DNA of 16,940 nt from CAZQIC01 sp964593555 (GTDB lineage: Bacteria > Bacteroidota > Bacteroidia > JAFLBG01), in the NCBI GenBank assembly GCA_964593555.1, contig CAZQIC010000108.1:1-16940 (forward strand). The letters run 5' to 3'. Under the pieces are notes generated by a model. It did no database searches and was not told the origin of the DNA. It was given only the letters and a program-made list of their open reading frames with translations. Shown here in pieces: positions 9,448-16,648 of this stretch (its first letter is position 1; each line of letters begins with the position of its first letter). Both the position numbers and the translations under genes were made by a program.

Positions 9448-9507
9448 ATCATAGAAATTAGTTCGGAAAACTGGGATTTTCAACGGAAACCCCAAAATTG
9501 ATAGATT

Positions 9508-9538
9508 TTTGTGAAATCAAAAAAATACGCTATTTTTG
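9508..9538 (+). promoter_or_regulatory. Bacteroidota-type promoter of the tRNA-Asp gene
   Basis: TTTG at 9508-9511 and TATTTTTG at 9531-9538 match the primary sigma-factor consensus known from Bacteroides and Flavobacterium (TTTG, about 19 bp, TAnnTTTG); the spacer here is 19 bp. The transcript would start near 9544 and carry a short leader. A perfect inverted repeat (AATCCTTTA 9540-9548 and TAAAGGATT 9555-9563) sits at the start site. Confidence 0.75.
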
Positions 9539-9588
9539 CAATCCTTTAGAATATTAAAGGATTGTTCTTTAAGTATTTAAAAGTAAAC

Positions 9589-9662
9589 GGTCGGGTAGTT
9601 CAGTTGGTTAGAATACGTGCCTGTCACGCACGGGGTCGCGGGTTCGAGTCCCGTCCCGACCG
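9589..9662 (+). tRNA. tRNA-Asp (anticodon GTC)
   Basis: A complete 74-nt cloverleaf is readable: acceptor GGTCGGG (9589-9595) pairs with CCCGACC (9655-9661), followed by discriminator G at 9662. The D arm carries AGTTGGTTA, the anticodon stem is CGTGC/GCACG with loop CTGTCAC, giving anticodon GTC at 9623-9625, and the T arm is GCGGG-TTCGAGT-CCCGT. The 3' CCA is not encoded. The gene stands alone between a promoter and a terminator. Confidence 0.97.
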
Positions 9663-9675
9663 CTTTTAAACAATC

Positions 9676-9706
9676 AACCCCTTGATTTTCAAGGGGTTTT
9701 GTTTTT
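9676..9706 (+). terminator. Rho-independent terminator of tRNA-Asp
   Basis: AACCCCTTGA (9676-9685) and TCAAGGGGTT (9689-9698) form a 10-bp stem with a 3-base loop, followed by TTGTTTTT. The T-run is on the + strand, so it serves the tRNA. On the opposite strand it lacks a good T-run, so it is not clearly the end of the efflux operon. The stretch 9707-9907 shows no gene or further clear motif. Confidence 0.88.
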
Positions 9707-9907
9707 ATACGTACACTATTACGTACAGGTTTCTAAGAGCAAACTCTCTCGTTATAATTTTTTTACTGAAAATTGCGCTTGACCTTAATTCGTATCATGG
9801 AAACTAACTGAGAAAAGAAGAAATGAAAATGTTTCTTATTCCCTACCATCAATAATTAATTTGGAAACTCATTGTAAAGCCATATTCCACTGATACTTAA
9901 ACTATTA

Positions 9908-11092
9908 CTACAACTGATACTTATACAACTCTGAAATTACTTCATAAAACTCTTTTTCTGTTTGCAGATAATTATTGAAAGCATTATTATAGTAACTCAT
10001 TTCCATAAAATATTCAATAGAGGAGATTTGTCCTAACATAAGTGCTTTGTTTAAAAGAGCTGTGTTATTAAGCGATGCGAAAACAGTTTGGTATTCTGCC
10101 AAAGCAATTTTAAGGTTAGCGTATTTTTCATAAATATGCTTGATGTGAAAGTAATGCTCATTGACATGGGCTTCCAACTCAAAATCGGTTAAAAGCAGTT
10201 GTGATTTTTTCTGTTTTACAGTGTTTTTGTTTTCCCATAAGGGTATAGTGATACCCGTGTGGATGCCTCTATAAGTTTGACCAAGTATGCCTTGATAGTG
10301 ATAGCCTACTTCTGCTTTGGGTAGCCACATTGCTTTACTCACTTCTATCTGTTTTTGTGCAATTACCTTTTCCTGTTGTAGGATTTTTAATAAAGGGTCT
10401 GCGCCCTCATAGTCCTTCTCTAATTGCTCGAATGTCGGAATGATTGGAAGGCTGGGATAAATAGTATCTGAAAATGAAATTGCAATTCCCCCGTTCAACT
10501 CCGTTAGCTTTTGATTAAGCTGATTGGTAGCGGAAATATTTTCCTGAAATTCCTTTTTGATTTCTATCAGTTGCAGTTGTGCTTTGTTTACGTCCATAAT
10601 ATTTCCTTCGCCCTTATCCATCCGCACTTGAAAATTTGATAATAGTTTTTCAGCATCTTTTTTTCGCTGTCCGAATATTGTTTGCAACTTATTATGATAC
10701 ACTAAAGCAATGCAAACTTTTTTCGCTTCTAATAGAATATCCTGGCGTTTGACGGTAAATTGATATTCGGATTGGATAATTTGCTGATTTGCCAGTTGAT
10801 TCTTTTTAATATAGGCGGTGGGAAAATCAAAGGATTGCGATATAGTAAAATCCTGTTGATTTCCTGCATTAGCAGGACTTCCCGAAAGAAAATCGTATTC
10901 AGCGGTTGGATTGTATGGCGTAAGACCTGTTTTATATTGGAGGTTTACTGCCTGATAATATTGCTGGCTTGCAATAAGTGTTTTATTATTCTTTGATATT
11001 GTGGAAAGAATAGTGTCCATATTGGATTGTGCATCTGCATTTACACAAAATGAAATCAACACTAATTTTATGATTACTTTTTTGTTTCTCAT
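9908..11092 (-). CDS. TolC-family outer-membrane factor of the RND efflux system
   Basis: This 394-residue protein has a signal peptide (residues 1-21, ending ADA before QSN). The mature part is mostly amphipathic helix with two similar halves (about 40-205 and 225-390), the layout of outer-membrane efflux proteins (OEP/TolC). Typical segments include KGEGNIMDVNKAQLQL near 160 and the closing helices NNYLQTEKEFYEVISELYKY. It should form the trimeric outer-membrane channel for the pump encoded just upstream. Its ATG lies one base after the pump's TGA (TGAAATG), which implies translational coupling. It is slightly short for the family (about 400-470 residues), but nothing obvious is missing. 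It is the last gene of the operon; I found no clear terminator downstream on this strand. Confidence 0.9.
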   Translation of the reverse strand: MRNKKVIIKLVLISFCVNADAQSNMDTILSTISKNNKTLIASQQYYQAVNLQYKTGLTPYNPTAEYDFLSGSPANAGNQQDFTISQSFDFPTAYIKKNQLANQQIIQSEYQFTVKRQDILLEAKKVCIALVYHNKLQTIFGQRKKDAEKLLSNFQVRMDKGEGNIMDVNKAQLQLIEIKKEFQENISATNQLNQKLTELNGGIAISFSDTIYPSLPIIPTFEQLEKDYEGADPLLKILQQEKVIAQKQIEVSKAMWLPKAEVGYHYQGILGQTYRGIHTGITIPLWENKNTVKQKKSQLLLTDFELEAHVNEHYFHIKHIYEKYANLKIALAEYQTVFASLNNTALLNKALMLGQISSIEYFMEMSYYNNAFNNYLQTEKEFYEVISELYKYQL

Positions 11093-11093
11093 T

Positions 11094-14000
11094 TCATTTC
11101 TTTTTAAAGGTTGACAAGTAGTATACTATCGGCACAATAAAAATATTGAGCAGTGTGGATGTGAGCAATCCTCCCAAAATAACTTTTGCCATAGGGCTTT
11201 GGATTTCGTTGCCGGGTAAATCGCCTGCAATGGCAAGCGGAACAAGTGCAAGTCCTGCGGTGAGAGCTGTCATTAAGATTGGGCTTAAACGATCTTTTGA
11301 GCCTGTGATGATTGTGTCATGTAAACTCAATCCTTCCTCTTGTAACGTTTTATAGTGCGATACGAGTAGAATTCCATTTCTGGTGGCAATTCCAAACAAG
11401 GTAATGAAACCGATGATGGAAGGAATGCTCATTATTCCACTGGTAAACCAAATGCTAAATACTCCGCCAATCAATGCAAGCGGTAGGTTCAATAAAATGA
11501 TGCTTGCAATTTTTACATTCTTAAATTCCTGATAGAGCAAAAGAAAAATGATGAGTAATGAAAGAAATGAAGTAATGAGTAATGTTTTTGACGCTTCGGC
11601 TTCTGCCTGAAACTGTCCTCCATATTCAATATGATACCCTTCCGGGAGTTTTACTTTTTCAGAGATGATTTTTTGAATTTCCTCCACTGCACTTTTTTGG
11701 TCACGCCCGGCAACATTAGCTGAAACAACGGTTTTGCGCTGTACGTTTTCCCGGTTGATGGTGTTGGGCCCGCTTGTGCTAACGATGTCAGTAATGTAAT
11801 GAAGCGGAATTCTCCGATGATGTGATTGATTTGTCAGACCGGTGTTTTCATTATCTGTGCTCAATATTTCATCATTGGCACTAACCCCAACATCAATTAA
11901 TGTGTTCCGGATATTTTCAATTGAACCTCTGTTGGCATCATCGAAGCGAAGTATTAAATCAAAGGTTTTATTATTTTCATATATCTCCGAAACCTTTTCA
12001 CCCGCGAAAGCTACATCGACAAAGTCATTGAATTCTCCGATAGTAATTCCGTAGTGATTTAGCATATCGCGCTTTGCTTTTATCTGCACCTGCGGAATTT
12101 CAATCTGTTGCTCCACACTTAAATCAACCAAACCTTCAATGTCCTGAATTTCATTTTTGATTTGGTTGGAAAGCGTAAAAAGTTTACTCAAATCATTACC
12201 AAATATTTTGATGGCAATGTTTGCGCGAGTTCCTGAAAGCATGTGGTCAATACGATGCCCGATGGGTTGCCCGATAGTGATACTTACACCAGAAATACCT
12301 GCAAGTTTTTCCCGAACATCCTGCATGAATTCTTCCCGATTTCGGTCTGTTAATTCAAATGGTGCTTCTACCTCGGAAGAGTTTACGCCTTGCGCATGTT
12401 CATCTAATTCGGCTCTTCCTGTTCTCCGTGTGGTGATTTTTATTTCGGGAACAGTGAGCAATGCTTTTTCCACCTGTGTGCCCAGCTTGTTGCTTTCTTC
12501 CAATGAAATACCTGGCAAACTAACTACACTAATTACTAAAGAACCTTCATTAAACTCAGGTAGAAAACTTCTTCCCAACTGTGTCATTAGAAAAAATGCG
12601 GCTATCAATAGCACAGCAGAAATGCCGATTACGGTTTTTTTCCATTGCATTACTTTTTCCAAAAGGGTGGTATAGATGTTTTGCAGTCGTTGCACTACCC
12701 AACTTTCACCGTGTTGTTTCTGTAGCATTTTTTCGTTGGTTAAAAGATAACTTCCCAATACAGGTGTGAGCGTAATGGAAACAATCAACGATGCAAAAAG
12801 AGAAACAATAAATGCAATGCCAAGCGGTGCAAGCAATTTGCCTTCCATACCCGATAAAAAGAAAAGCGGAATGAATGCTACAATGATAATGAAGGTGGCG
12901 TTGATGATGCTGGTTCGGATTTCTACCGAAGCATCAAAAATTACTTTTAGTTTGTCTATACGCTCAGCTTCCGGTTTGACGGCATTTTGTTTTAATCGTT
13001 TGAAAACATTTTCCACATCAATGATTGCATCGTCAACTAACGCACCTATGGCTATTGCCATTCCGCCCAAACTCATGGTGTTGATGGTATAGCCCAACCA
13101 ATGCAAGGTGAGAATTGCTGTTATCAATGAAATAGGGATTGCCAATAATGAAATAACGGTTGCCCTCCAATTCATTAGAAACAAAAAGAGGATGATGACA
13201 ACAAAAATGCTTCCTTCTAGTAATGTTTTTTTAATGTTGCTGATGGATGCGTTGATGAAATCTGCCTGGCGGAAAATATGTGTGTTAATATGAATGTCAG
13301 GCGGGAGATTGCTTTGCATATCTGCAACAGCATCGTCAATTTTTTGTGTGAGTTCGAGTGTATTGGTGGCAGGTTGTTTGGCAACGGATAAAACAACTGC
13401 CGGTTTTGTATTGGAAGAAGCATCGCCAATTTTCTGAGCAACACCGATTTTTATTTCGGCCACGTCTTCAATACGTATGACCTTTCCGTTTGAAGATTTG
13501 ACTACGGATTTACCCAACTCATTTACATCATTGGTTCTGCCGATACCTTTCACGATGTACTCGTTGCCATATTCATTCATAAAACCACCCGATGAATTTC
13601 CGTTGGCTTGTTCAGCTGCAACCAGTAACTCATTTAACGATACATTGTAGTAATTCATTTTTTGGGGTGAGGCCAAAATCTGATATTGCTTGTATTCGCC
13701 ACCCATTACAATTACCTGTGCTACACCGCCTGTTGCCAATAATCTTGGACGAATTGTCCAGTCGGCAATAGTGCGTAAGTTCATCATGGAAGTGGTATCA
13801 GAAGTGAGTGAAAGAAACATTACTTCGCCCATGATAGAACTTTGCGGAGCCATTACAGGATTGCCAACGCCAACAGGAAGTTTTTCAGCAATAGCAATAA
13901 TTTTTTCGTTCACGATCTGCCTTGCTTTGAAAATATCGGTATTCCATTCAAACTCCACCCAAACAATTGAAATTCCTGCTGATGATGAACTGCGAACCCT

Positions 14001-14240
14001 ACGGACATTGGTTGCACCGTTCACCGATGTTTCAATGGGGAAGGTTACGAGTTTCTCCACTTCTTCAGGAGCCATTCCGTGCGCTTCGGTAAGCACTACA
14101 ACGGTTGGCGCAGTGAGGTCGGGAAATACATCTACTTCCATTCGTGTTGCTACATACGAGCCAAACACGATGAGTAACACCGATGCAACTACTATCAGTA
14201 GGCGATTGCTGAGAGAGAAATTTATTATTTTGTTTAACAT
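11094..14240 (-). CDS. Heavy-metal-type RND efflux pump (CusA/CzcA family)
   Basis: This 1048-residue inner-membrane protein is the proton-driven pump of a tripartite efflux complex. It shows the RND plan: TM1 near 12-30, a periplasmic porter loop, TM2-6 from about 340 to 500, a second periplasmic loop, and the last TM group from about 885 to 1042. Family marks include MEVDVFPDLTAPTVVV (34-49), EEVEKLVTFPIE (59-70) and GPNTINRENVQRK (824-836). The TM4 proton-relay motif reads AIGALVDDAIIDVEN (397-411), with Asp403, Asp404 and Glu410. It differs from the CusA (VGAMVDAA) and CzcA (DFGxxxDGA) versions. The porter stretch 603-630 (TGRAELDEHAQGVNSSEVE) has no Met cluster as in CusA. A polar insertion (about 786-809, containing SHHRR) enlarges a loop. 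It starts 12 bp after the adaptor. Metal export is likely; the metal is inferred only. Confidence 0.93.
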   Translation of the reverse strand: MLNKIINFSLSNRLLIVVASVLLIVFGSYVATRMEVDVFPDLTAPTVVVLTEAHGMAPEEVEKLVTFPIETSVNGATNVRRVRSSSSAGISIVWVEFEWNTDIFKARQIVNEKIIAIAEKLPVGVGNPVMAPQSSIMGEVMFLSLTSDTTSMMNLRTIADWTIRPRLLATGGVAQVIVMGGEYKQYQILASPQKMNYYNVSLNELLVAAEQANGNSSGGFMNEYGNEYIVKGIGRTNDVNELGKSVVKSSNGKVIRIEDVAEIKIGVAQKIGDASSNTKPAVVLSVAKQPATNTLELTQKIDDAVADMQSNLPPDIHINTHIFRQADFINASISNIKKTLLEGSIFVVIILFLFLMNWRATVISLLAIPISLITAILTLHWLGYTINTMSLGGMAIAIGALVDDAIIDVENVFKRLKQNAVKPEAERIDKLKVIFDASVEIRTSIINATFIIIVAFIPLFFLSGMEGKLLAPLGIAFIVSLFASLIVSITLTPVLGSYLLTNEKMLQKQHGESWVVQRLQNIYTTLLEKVMQWKKTVIGISAVLLIAAFFLMTQLGRSFLPEFNEGSLVISVVSLPGISLEESNKLGTQVEKALLTVPEIKITTRRTGRAELDEHAQGVNSSEVEAPFELTDRNREEFMQDVREKLAGISGVSITIGQPIGHRIDHMLSGTRANIAIKIFGNDLSKLFTLSNQIKNEIQDIEGLVDLSVEQQIEIPQVQIKAKRDMLNHYGITIGEFNDFVDVAFAGEKVSEIYENNKTFDLILRFDDANRGSIENIRNTLIDVGVSANDEILSTDNENTGLTNQSHHRRIPLHYITDIVSTSGPNTINRENVQRKTVVSANVAGRDQKSAVEEIQKIISEKVKLPEGYHIEYGGQFQAEAEASKTLLITSFLSLLIIFLLLYQEFKNVKIASIILLNLPLALIGGVFSIWFTSGIMSIPSIIGFITLFGIATRNGILLVSHYKTLQEEGLSLHDTIITGSKDRLSPILMTALTAGLALVPLAIAGDLPGNEIQSPMAKVILGGLLTSTLLNIFIVPIVYYLSTFKKK

Positions 14241-14252
14241 GATAATTTCTTT

Positions 14253-15749
14253 TTAATGTTCGTGACCATGAGAAGGGAGTGTTCCCGATGCGGTTGATAA
14301 TTTAATTTGATACGCTCCTTTGGTTACTACCCTTTCGCCTCCTGCAACTCCTGTAAGAACTTGTACATTTATACCATCGCTTGCACCGAGTTTTACTTCC
14401 CGCTTTTGAAAGCTCTCACCTTCTGTTTGTATATAGACAAAAAAGTTTCCCTGTTCTTCAATCAACGATGAAACAGGAATAACAAGTGCATCAGGAATGG
14501 GAGACGATTTTAGATATACTTCTGCCACAGAACCCGGAATTAAACGGCCTGTGTTGTCAATTTCAAATGTGATTGGAATGAAGGGAGAATTTACAGAGGT
14601 GCTTTTTCCGTAAGAAATTACTTTGCCATTTAATTCCTGAGAGTTATATATATATTCACTATCGGTTGTTTTGAAATTAGCTGAAGTTATAGTTGAAAGT
14701 CTATGAAAATATTTTTGGGAAACATTGGCTTGCAAAATGAGTTTTTTGTTTTTTGAAATGGTTGCAAGCGGTGTCCCCGCTTCAACAAACTGACCTTCAA
14801 TTACAAGTATATTTTTTACAAAACCATCCATTTTAGCCGAAACTACTTGCCCGTTTTCAGAATAATTTTTTGCAAGGGTATTGAAAGTAGTTTGTGCATT
14901 TTCAAAATCCGTTTTGGCTTGCAAGAAATCTTTTTCTGAAACGATTTTATCTTTCACCAATTCCATTGCCCGATCATAGTCAGTTTTGGCTTTTTCATAG
15001 TTGGTTTTTGCCTCTTTGTAGCTTGCATCAATATTTCCTTCAGCTAAATCGCCACCTGTGATAGTAAATAGATTTGTTCCTGTGCTTACCTCCGAGCCAA
15101 TGATGGTTTTGTTTCCCGAAAAGAGAACGATGCCACTTGCTTTTGCTGTAACAATAATTTCATCTCCCGGAGCAGAAAGAATTTGTCCGCTTGTTTTGAT
15201 AATGTCGCTGAACGCTTGCTTTTTCACCCGAATATTCGCAAACTCAACTTTCCATGCTTGTTCTTTTAGATAGGTAATGTCGTCACTACTTGTTTCTTCG
15301 GGTTGATTTTCAATGGCAGTTTTTTCATCCGCATAAACCGTGATGTTATCAATTACAAGTTTGTCGGAATAATCAGTGGTTTTTATTTCAAAAACCAACT
15401 GGTAGCTGTTTCCCGCAGTTTTTGGAGTTAATTCGGGGCGAAAAATTCCCGGTGATGTGGGAGTATCAGCAGTATGGCGAATGCCTTTTCCATCTTTAAT
15501 TAAACTGACGGTAACGCTTCCTTTAGTTAAAGGCGTGAACAACTCTCCAAGCTGTGTAAGGTGCGCTGCAAAACGGGAAGTGTTTCCAGCCACCAATGGC
15601 TTGAACTCAACAAAGAGTTCTGTCTTGTCGGTGTATAGCGTATAAGCTGATGGTTCAAGCTTGTGTTCCTGTTCTTCCTGTTCTTGTTTGCTGGCGCATC
15701 CTGCAAAGAGAAGTGCCGATGCCGCCAATGATGCAAGTAGTTTATTCAT
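14253..15749 (-). CDS. Periplasmic adaptor lipoprotein of the RND efflux system (HlyD/CusB-like)
   Basis: I place the start at base 15749, giving 498 residues, because MNKLLASLAASALLFAGC is a clean lipoprotein signal peptide with lipobox LFAGC (Cys18); an upstream in-frame start at 15827 would bury it and overlap the preceding gene. Residues 34-139 form an extra beta-rich N-terminal domain seen in many CusB-like adaptors of Bacteroidota. The barrel-sandwich (lipoyl-like) halves lie near 189-234 and 299-334, split by a coiled-coil hairpin (about 235-296, rich in A, K, E and D). A beta-barrel (339-414) and membrane-proximal domain (419-484) follow. The protein ends in HGHEH, a small possible metal site. 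It should link the inner-membrane pump to the TolC-like channel. Its gene starts 25 bp after the His-rich lipoprotein and ends 12 bp before the pump. Confidence 0.92.
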   Translation of the reverse strand: MNKLLASLAASALLFAGCASKQEQEEQEHKLEPSAYTLYTDKTELFVEFKPLVAGNTSRFAAHLTQLGELFTPLTKGSVTVSLIKDGKGIRHTADTPTSPGIFRPELTPKTAGNSYQLVFEIKTTDYSDKLVIDNITVYADEKTAIENQPEETSSDDITYLKEQAWKVEFANIRVKKQAFSDIIKTSGQILSAPGDEIIVTAKASGIVLFSGNKTIIGSEVSTGTNLFTITGGDLAEGNIDASYKEAKTNYEKAKTDYDRAMELVKDKIVSEKDFLQAKTDFENAQTTFNTLAKNYSENGQVVSAKMDGFVKNILVIEGQFVEAGTPLATISKNKKLILQANVSQKYFHRLSTITSANFKTTDSEYIYNSQELNGKVISYGKSTSVNSPFIPITFEIDNTGRLIPGSVAEVYLKSSPIPDALVIPVSSLIEEQGNFFVYIQTEGESFQKREVKLGASDGINVQVLTGVAGGERVVTKGAYQIKLSTASGTLPSHGHEH

Positions 15750-15774
15750 TATTTTGAGTTTTTGAAATTTCTTG

Positions 15775-15996
15775 TTAGTGTTTATGCCCGTCATTATGGT
15801 CATGTATTTTTGCTGTATCCGTTCCAACAGAGAATTCTTCCTGTTCGTTATGCTTTACAGTATCGCTGTGCTGATTTGCTTCGCCTTTGTTATGTTCATG
15901 AGTGCCATCATTATGGTCGTGTTCTTTTGTTTGATTACCCGAACATCCTGCAAACAGGAATGTGTAAATGATAAATACGCTAATTATTTTTTTCAT
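15775..15996 (-). CDS. Small His-rich lipoprotein, probable periplasmic metal binder
   Basis: This 73-residue protein has a lipoprotein signal peptide with lipobox LFAGC (Cys18), so the mature form is about 56 residues. Ten of these are His, mixed with Asp and Glu. Two similar clusters stand out: HDHNDGTHEH near the start of the mature chain and HDHNDGHKH at the very C-terminus. The middle is low in hydrophobic residues, so it is probably unfolded without metal. I recognise no named family. It directly precedes the adaptor gene (25-bp gap), so it very likely belongs to the efflux operon and may collect or buffer metal at the membrane. The coding frame is supported by the signal peptide rather than by similarity. 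The ATG at 15996 is preceded by TTTTATAACA with no Shine-Dalgarno site. Confidence 0.82.
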   Translation of the reverse strand: MKKIISVFIIYTFLFAGCSGNQTKEHDHNDGTHEHNKGEANQHSDTVKHNEQEEFSVGTDTAKIHDHNDGHKH

Positions 15997-16035
15997 TGTT
16001 ATAAAATTTTTTGTGGAAATGCAATTATTACGGCC

Positions 16036-16096
16036 TTAGCTTCGTTTGCCGTTTCAAAGGACAATTGTTTGCATTACCCAATGCTATCAAGCCTAA
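16036..16096 (-). other. Possible structured RNA leader upstream of the His-rich lipoprotein
   Basis: Read on the - strand, TTAG-g-CTT (16096-16089, one bulge) can pair with AAGCTAA (16042-16036). Between them lie two hairpins: GCATT-GGGT-AATGC (16084-16071, perfect) and TTGTC-CTTTGAAAC-GGCAA (16064-16046, one G-U). Together they make a three-way junction ending 40 bp before the lipoprotein ATG. I do not recognise it as a known riboswitch. The opposite strand carries a 42-codon stop-free frame without ATG (16005-16130), so a decayed or tiny gene is an alternative. Pairing was judged by eye only. Confidence 0.3.
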
Positions 16097-16122
16097 TGTA
16101 GCAGCGTCTTTAAAAAGGAATG

Positions 16123-16136
16123 ATCTTATCTAAGAT
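16123..16136. promoter_or_regulatory. Dyad symmetry, possible operator in the efflux-operon spacer
   Basis: ATCTTA (16123-16128) and TAAGAT (16131-16136) form a perfect dyad around a 2-base centre, in the 212-bp spacer between the two His-rich genes. Its position upstream of the lipoprotein-adaptor-pump genes would suit a repressor or activator site. I found no matching consensus promoter next to it, and such a short dyad in AT-rich DNA can be chance. Confidence 0.25.
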
Positions 16137-16208
16137 TAGTATTGATAAATAATTAAAATATCAGCCGGACATGCCCTGCCAAAACTTAAAAAAATACCGA
16201 AAAACGGA

Positions 16209-16601
16209 TTAAGCTATTTTTGGCGGTTGCCAAATGGAAGAAAGAAATTGATCTTTTAAGAAAAATTCGAAAAAGATATTTAAAGGGTTATCATTCGAAG
16301 GATCGGAGTATTGAACTGAAACAACTTCCGTGATAAAACTTAAAGTATTATGTGAATGATTTGAACAGTCATCCGAAGAGTGATTAAAAGGGAGATTGTC
16401 GTGATGGCTGTCCGGTATTTCATCGTGGTTATCAACATAATGTTCATATAGAAAATGAAGAAACCCTTCACCGTCATGATCTCCCTCATGATGGTGATGA
16501 GCAAAGTGTTCAAAAAGAACAGGCAGTCTCAATGCTTCTTCAACAAATGTATTATTGCTGAGAAATTGGAGAGAAAGAAATATGGCAATTATTGTTTTCA
16601 A
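16209..16601 (-). CDS. His-rich secreted protein at the head of the efflux operon
   Basis: This 130-residue protein begins with a hydrophobic signal-like segment (residues 3-15). Fourteen His residues lie between 32 and 84, including AHHHHEGDHDGEG (34-46), SHHDN (65-69) and NHSHN (81-85). The C-terminus FFLKDQFLSSIWQPPKIA and the pieces RLPVLFEHF, FLHFLYEHY and LPF recall small uncharacterised proteins found beside metal efflux operons in Bacteroidota; this is from memory and not checked. The first possible start is TTG at 16601; the frame upstream is open but has no ATG. The signal segment begins right after this TTG, which supports it. It is on the same strand as the efflux genes and 212 bp upstream of the lipoprotein gene. 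A metal-sensing or chaperone role in the periplasm is inference. Confidence 0.7.
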   Translation of the reverse strand: MKTIIAIFLSLQFLSNNTFVEEALRLPVLFEHFAHHHHEGDHDGEGFLHFLYEHYVDNHDEIPDSHHDNLPFNHSSDDCSNHSHNTLSFITEVVSVQYSDPSNDNPLNIFFEFFLKDQFLSSIWQPPKIA

Positions 16602-16606
16602 CAGTT

Positions 16607-16614
16607 CAAATGTA
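16607..16614 (-). promoter_or_regulatory. Consensus -7 element (TACATTTG) next to the TTG start
   Basis: Read on the - strand, TACATTTG fits TAnnTTTG exactly and ends 5 bases before the TTG start at 16601. If used, the mRNA would be nearly leaderless. There is no TTG at the expected -33 spacing, so the match could be fortuitous. Confidence 0.3.
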
Positions 16615-16648
16615 CAAAATCTAATACAAATGCTTAAAAGATGACATA

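Noticed and set aside
9472..9494. Weak hairpin after the hydrolase gene as its terminator
   Set aside because: The stem has an A-C mismatch and no T-run directly follows; the nearby T-rich stretch is part of the tRNA promoter.
11146..14256. Several + strand frames of 60-190 codons opposite the pump and adaptor
   Set aside because: They lie antisense to strongly supported genes and show no protein-like motifs.
15750..15827. Longer adaptor protein starting at 15827
   Set aside because: It would add 26 residues before a clean lipoprotein signal peptide and overlap the His-rich lipoprotein gene.
15762..16101. + strand frames of 69 and 109 codons opposite the His-rich lipoprotein
   Set aside because: They are antisense to a frame with a lipobox, and their composition reflects the reverse of His/Asp codons.
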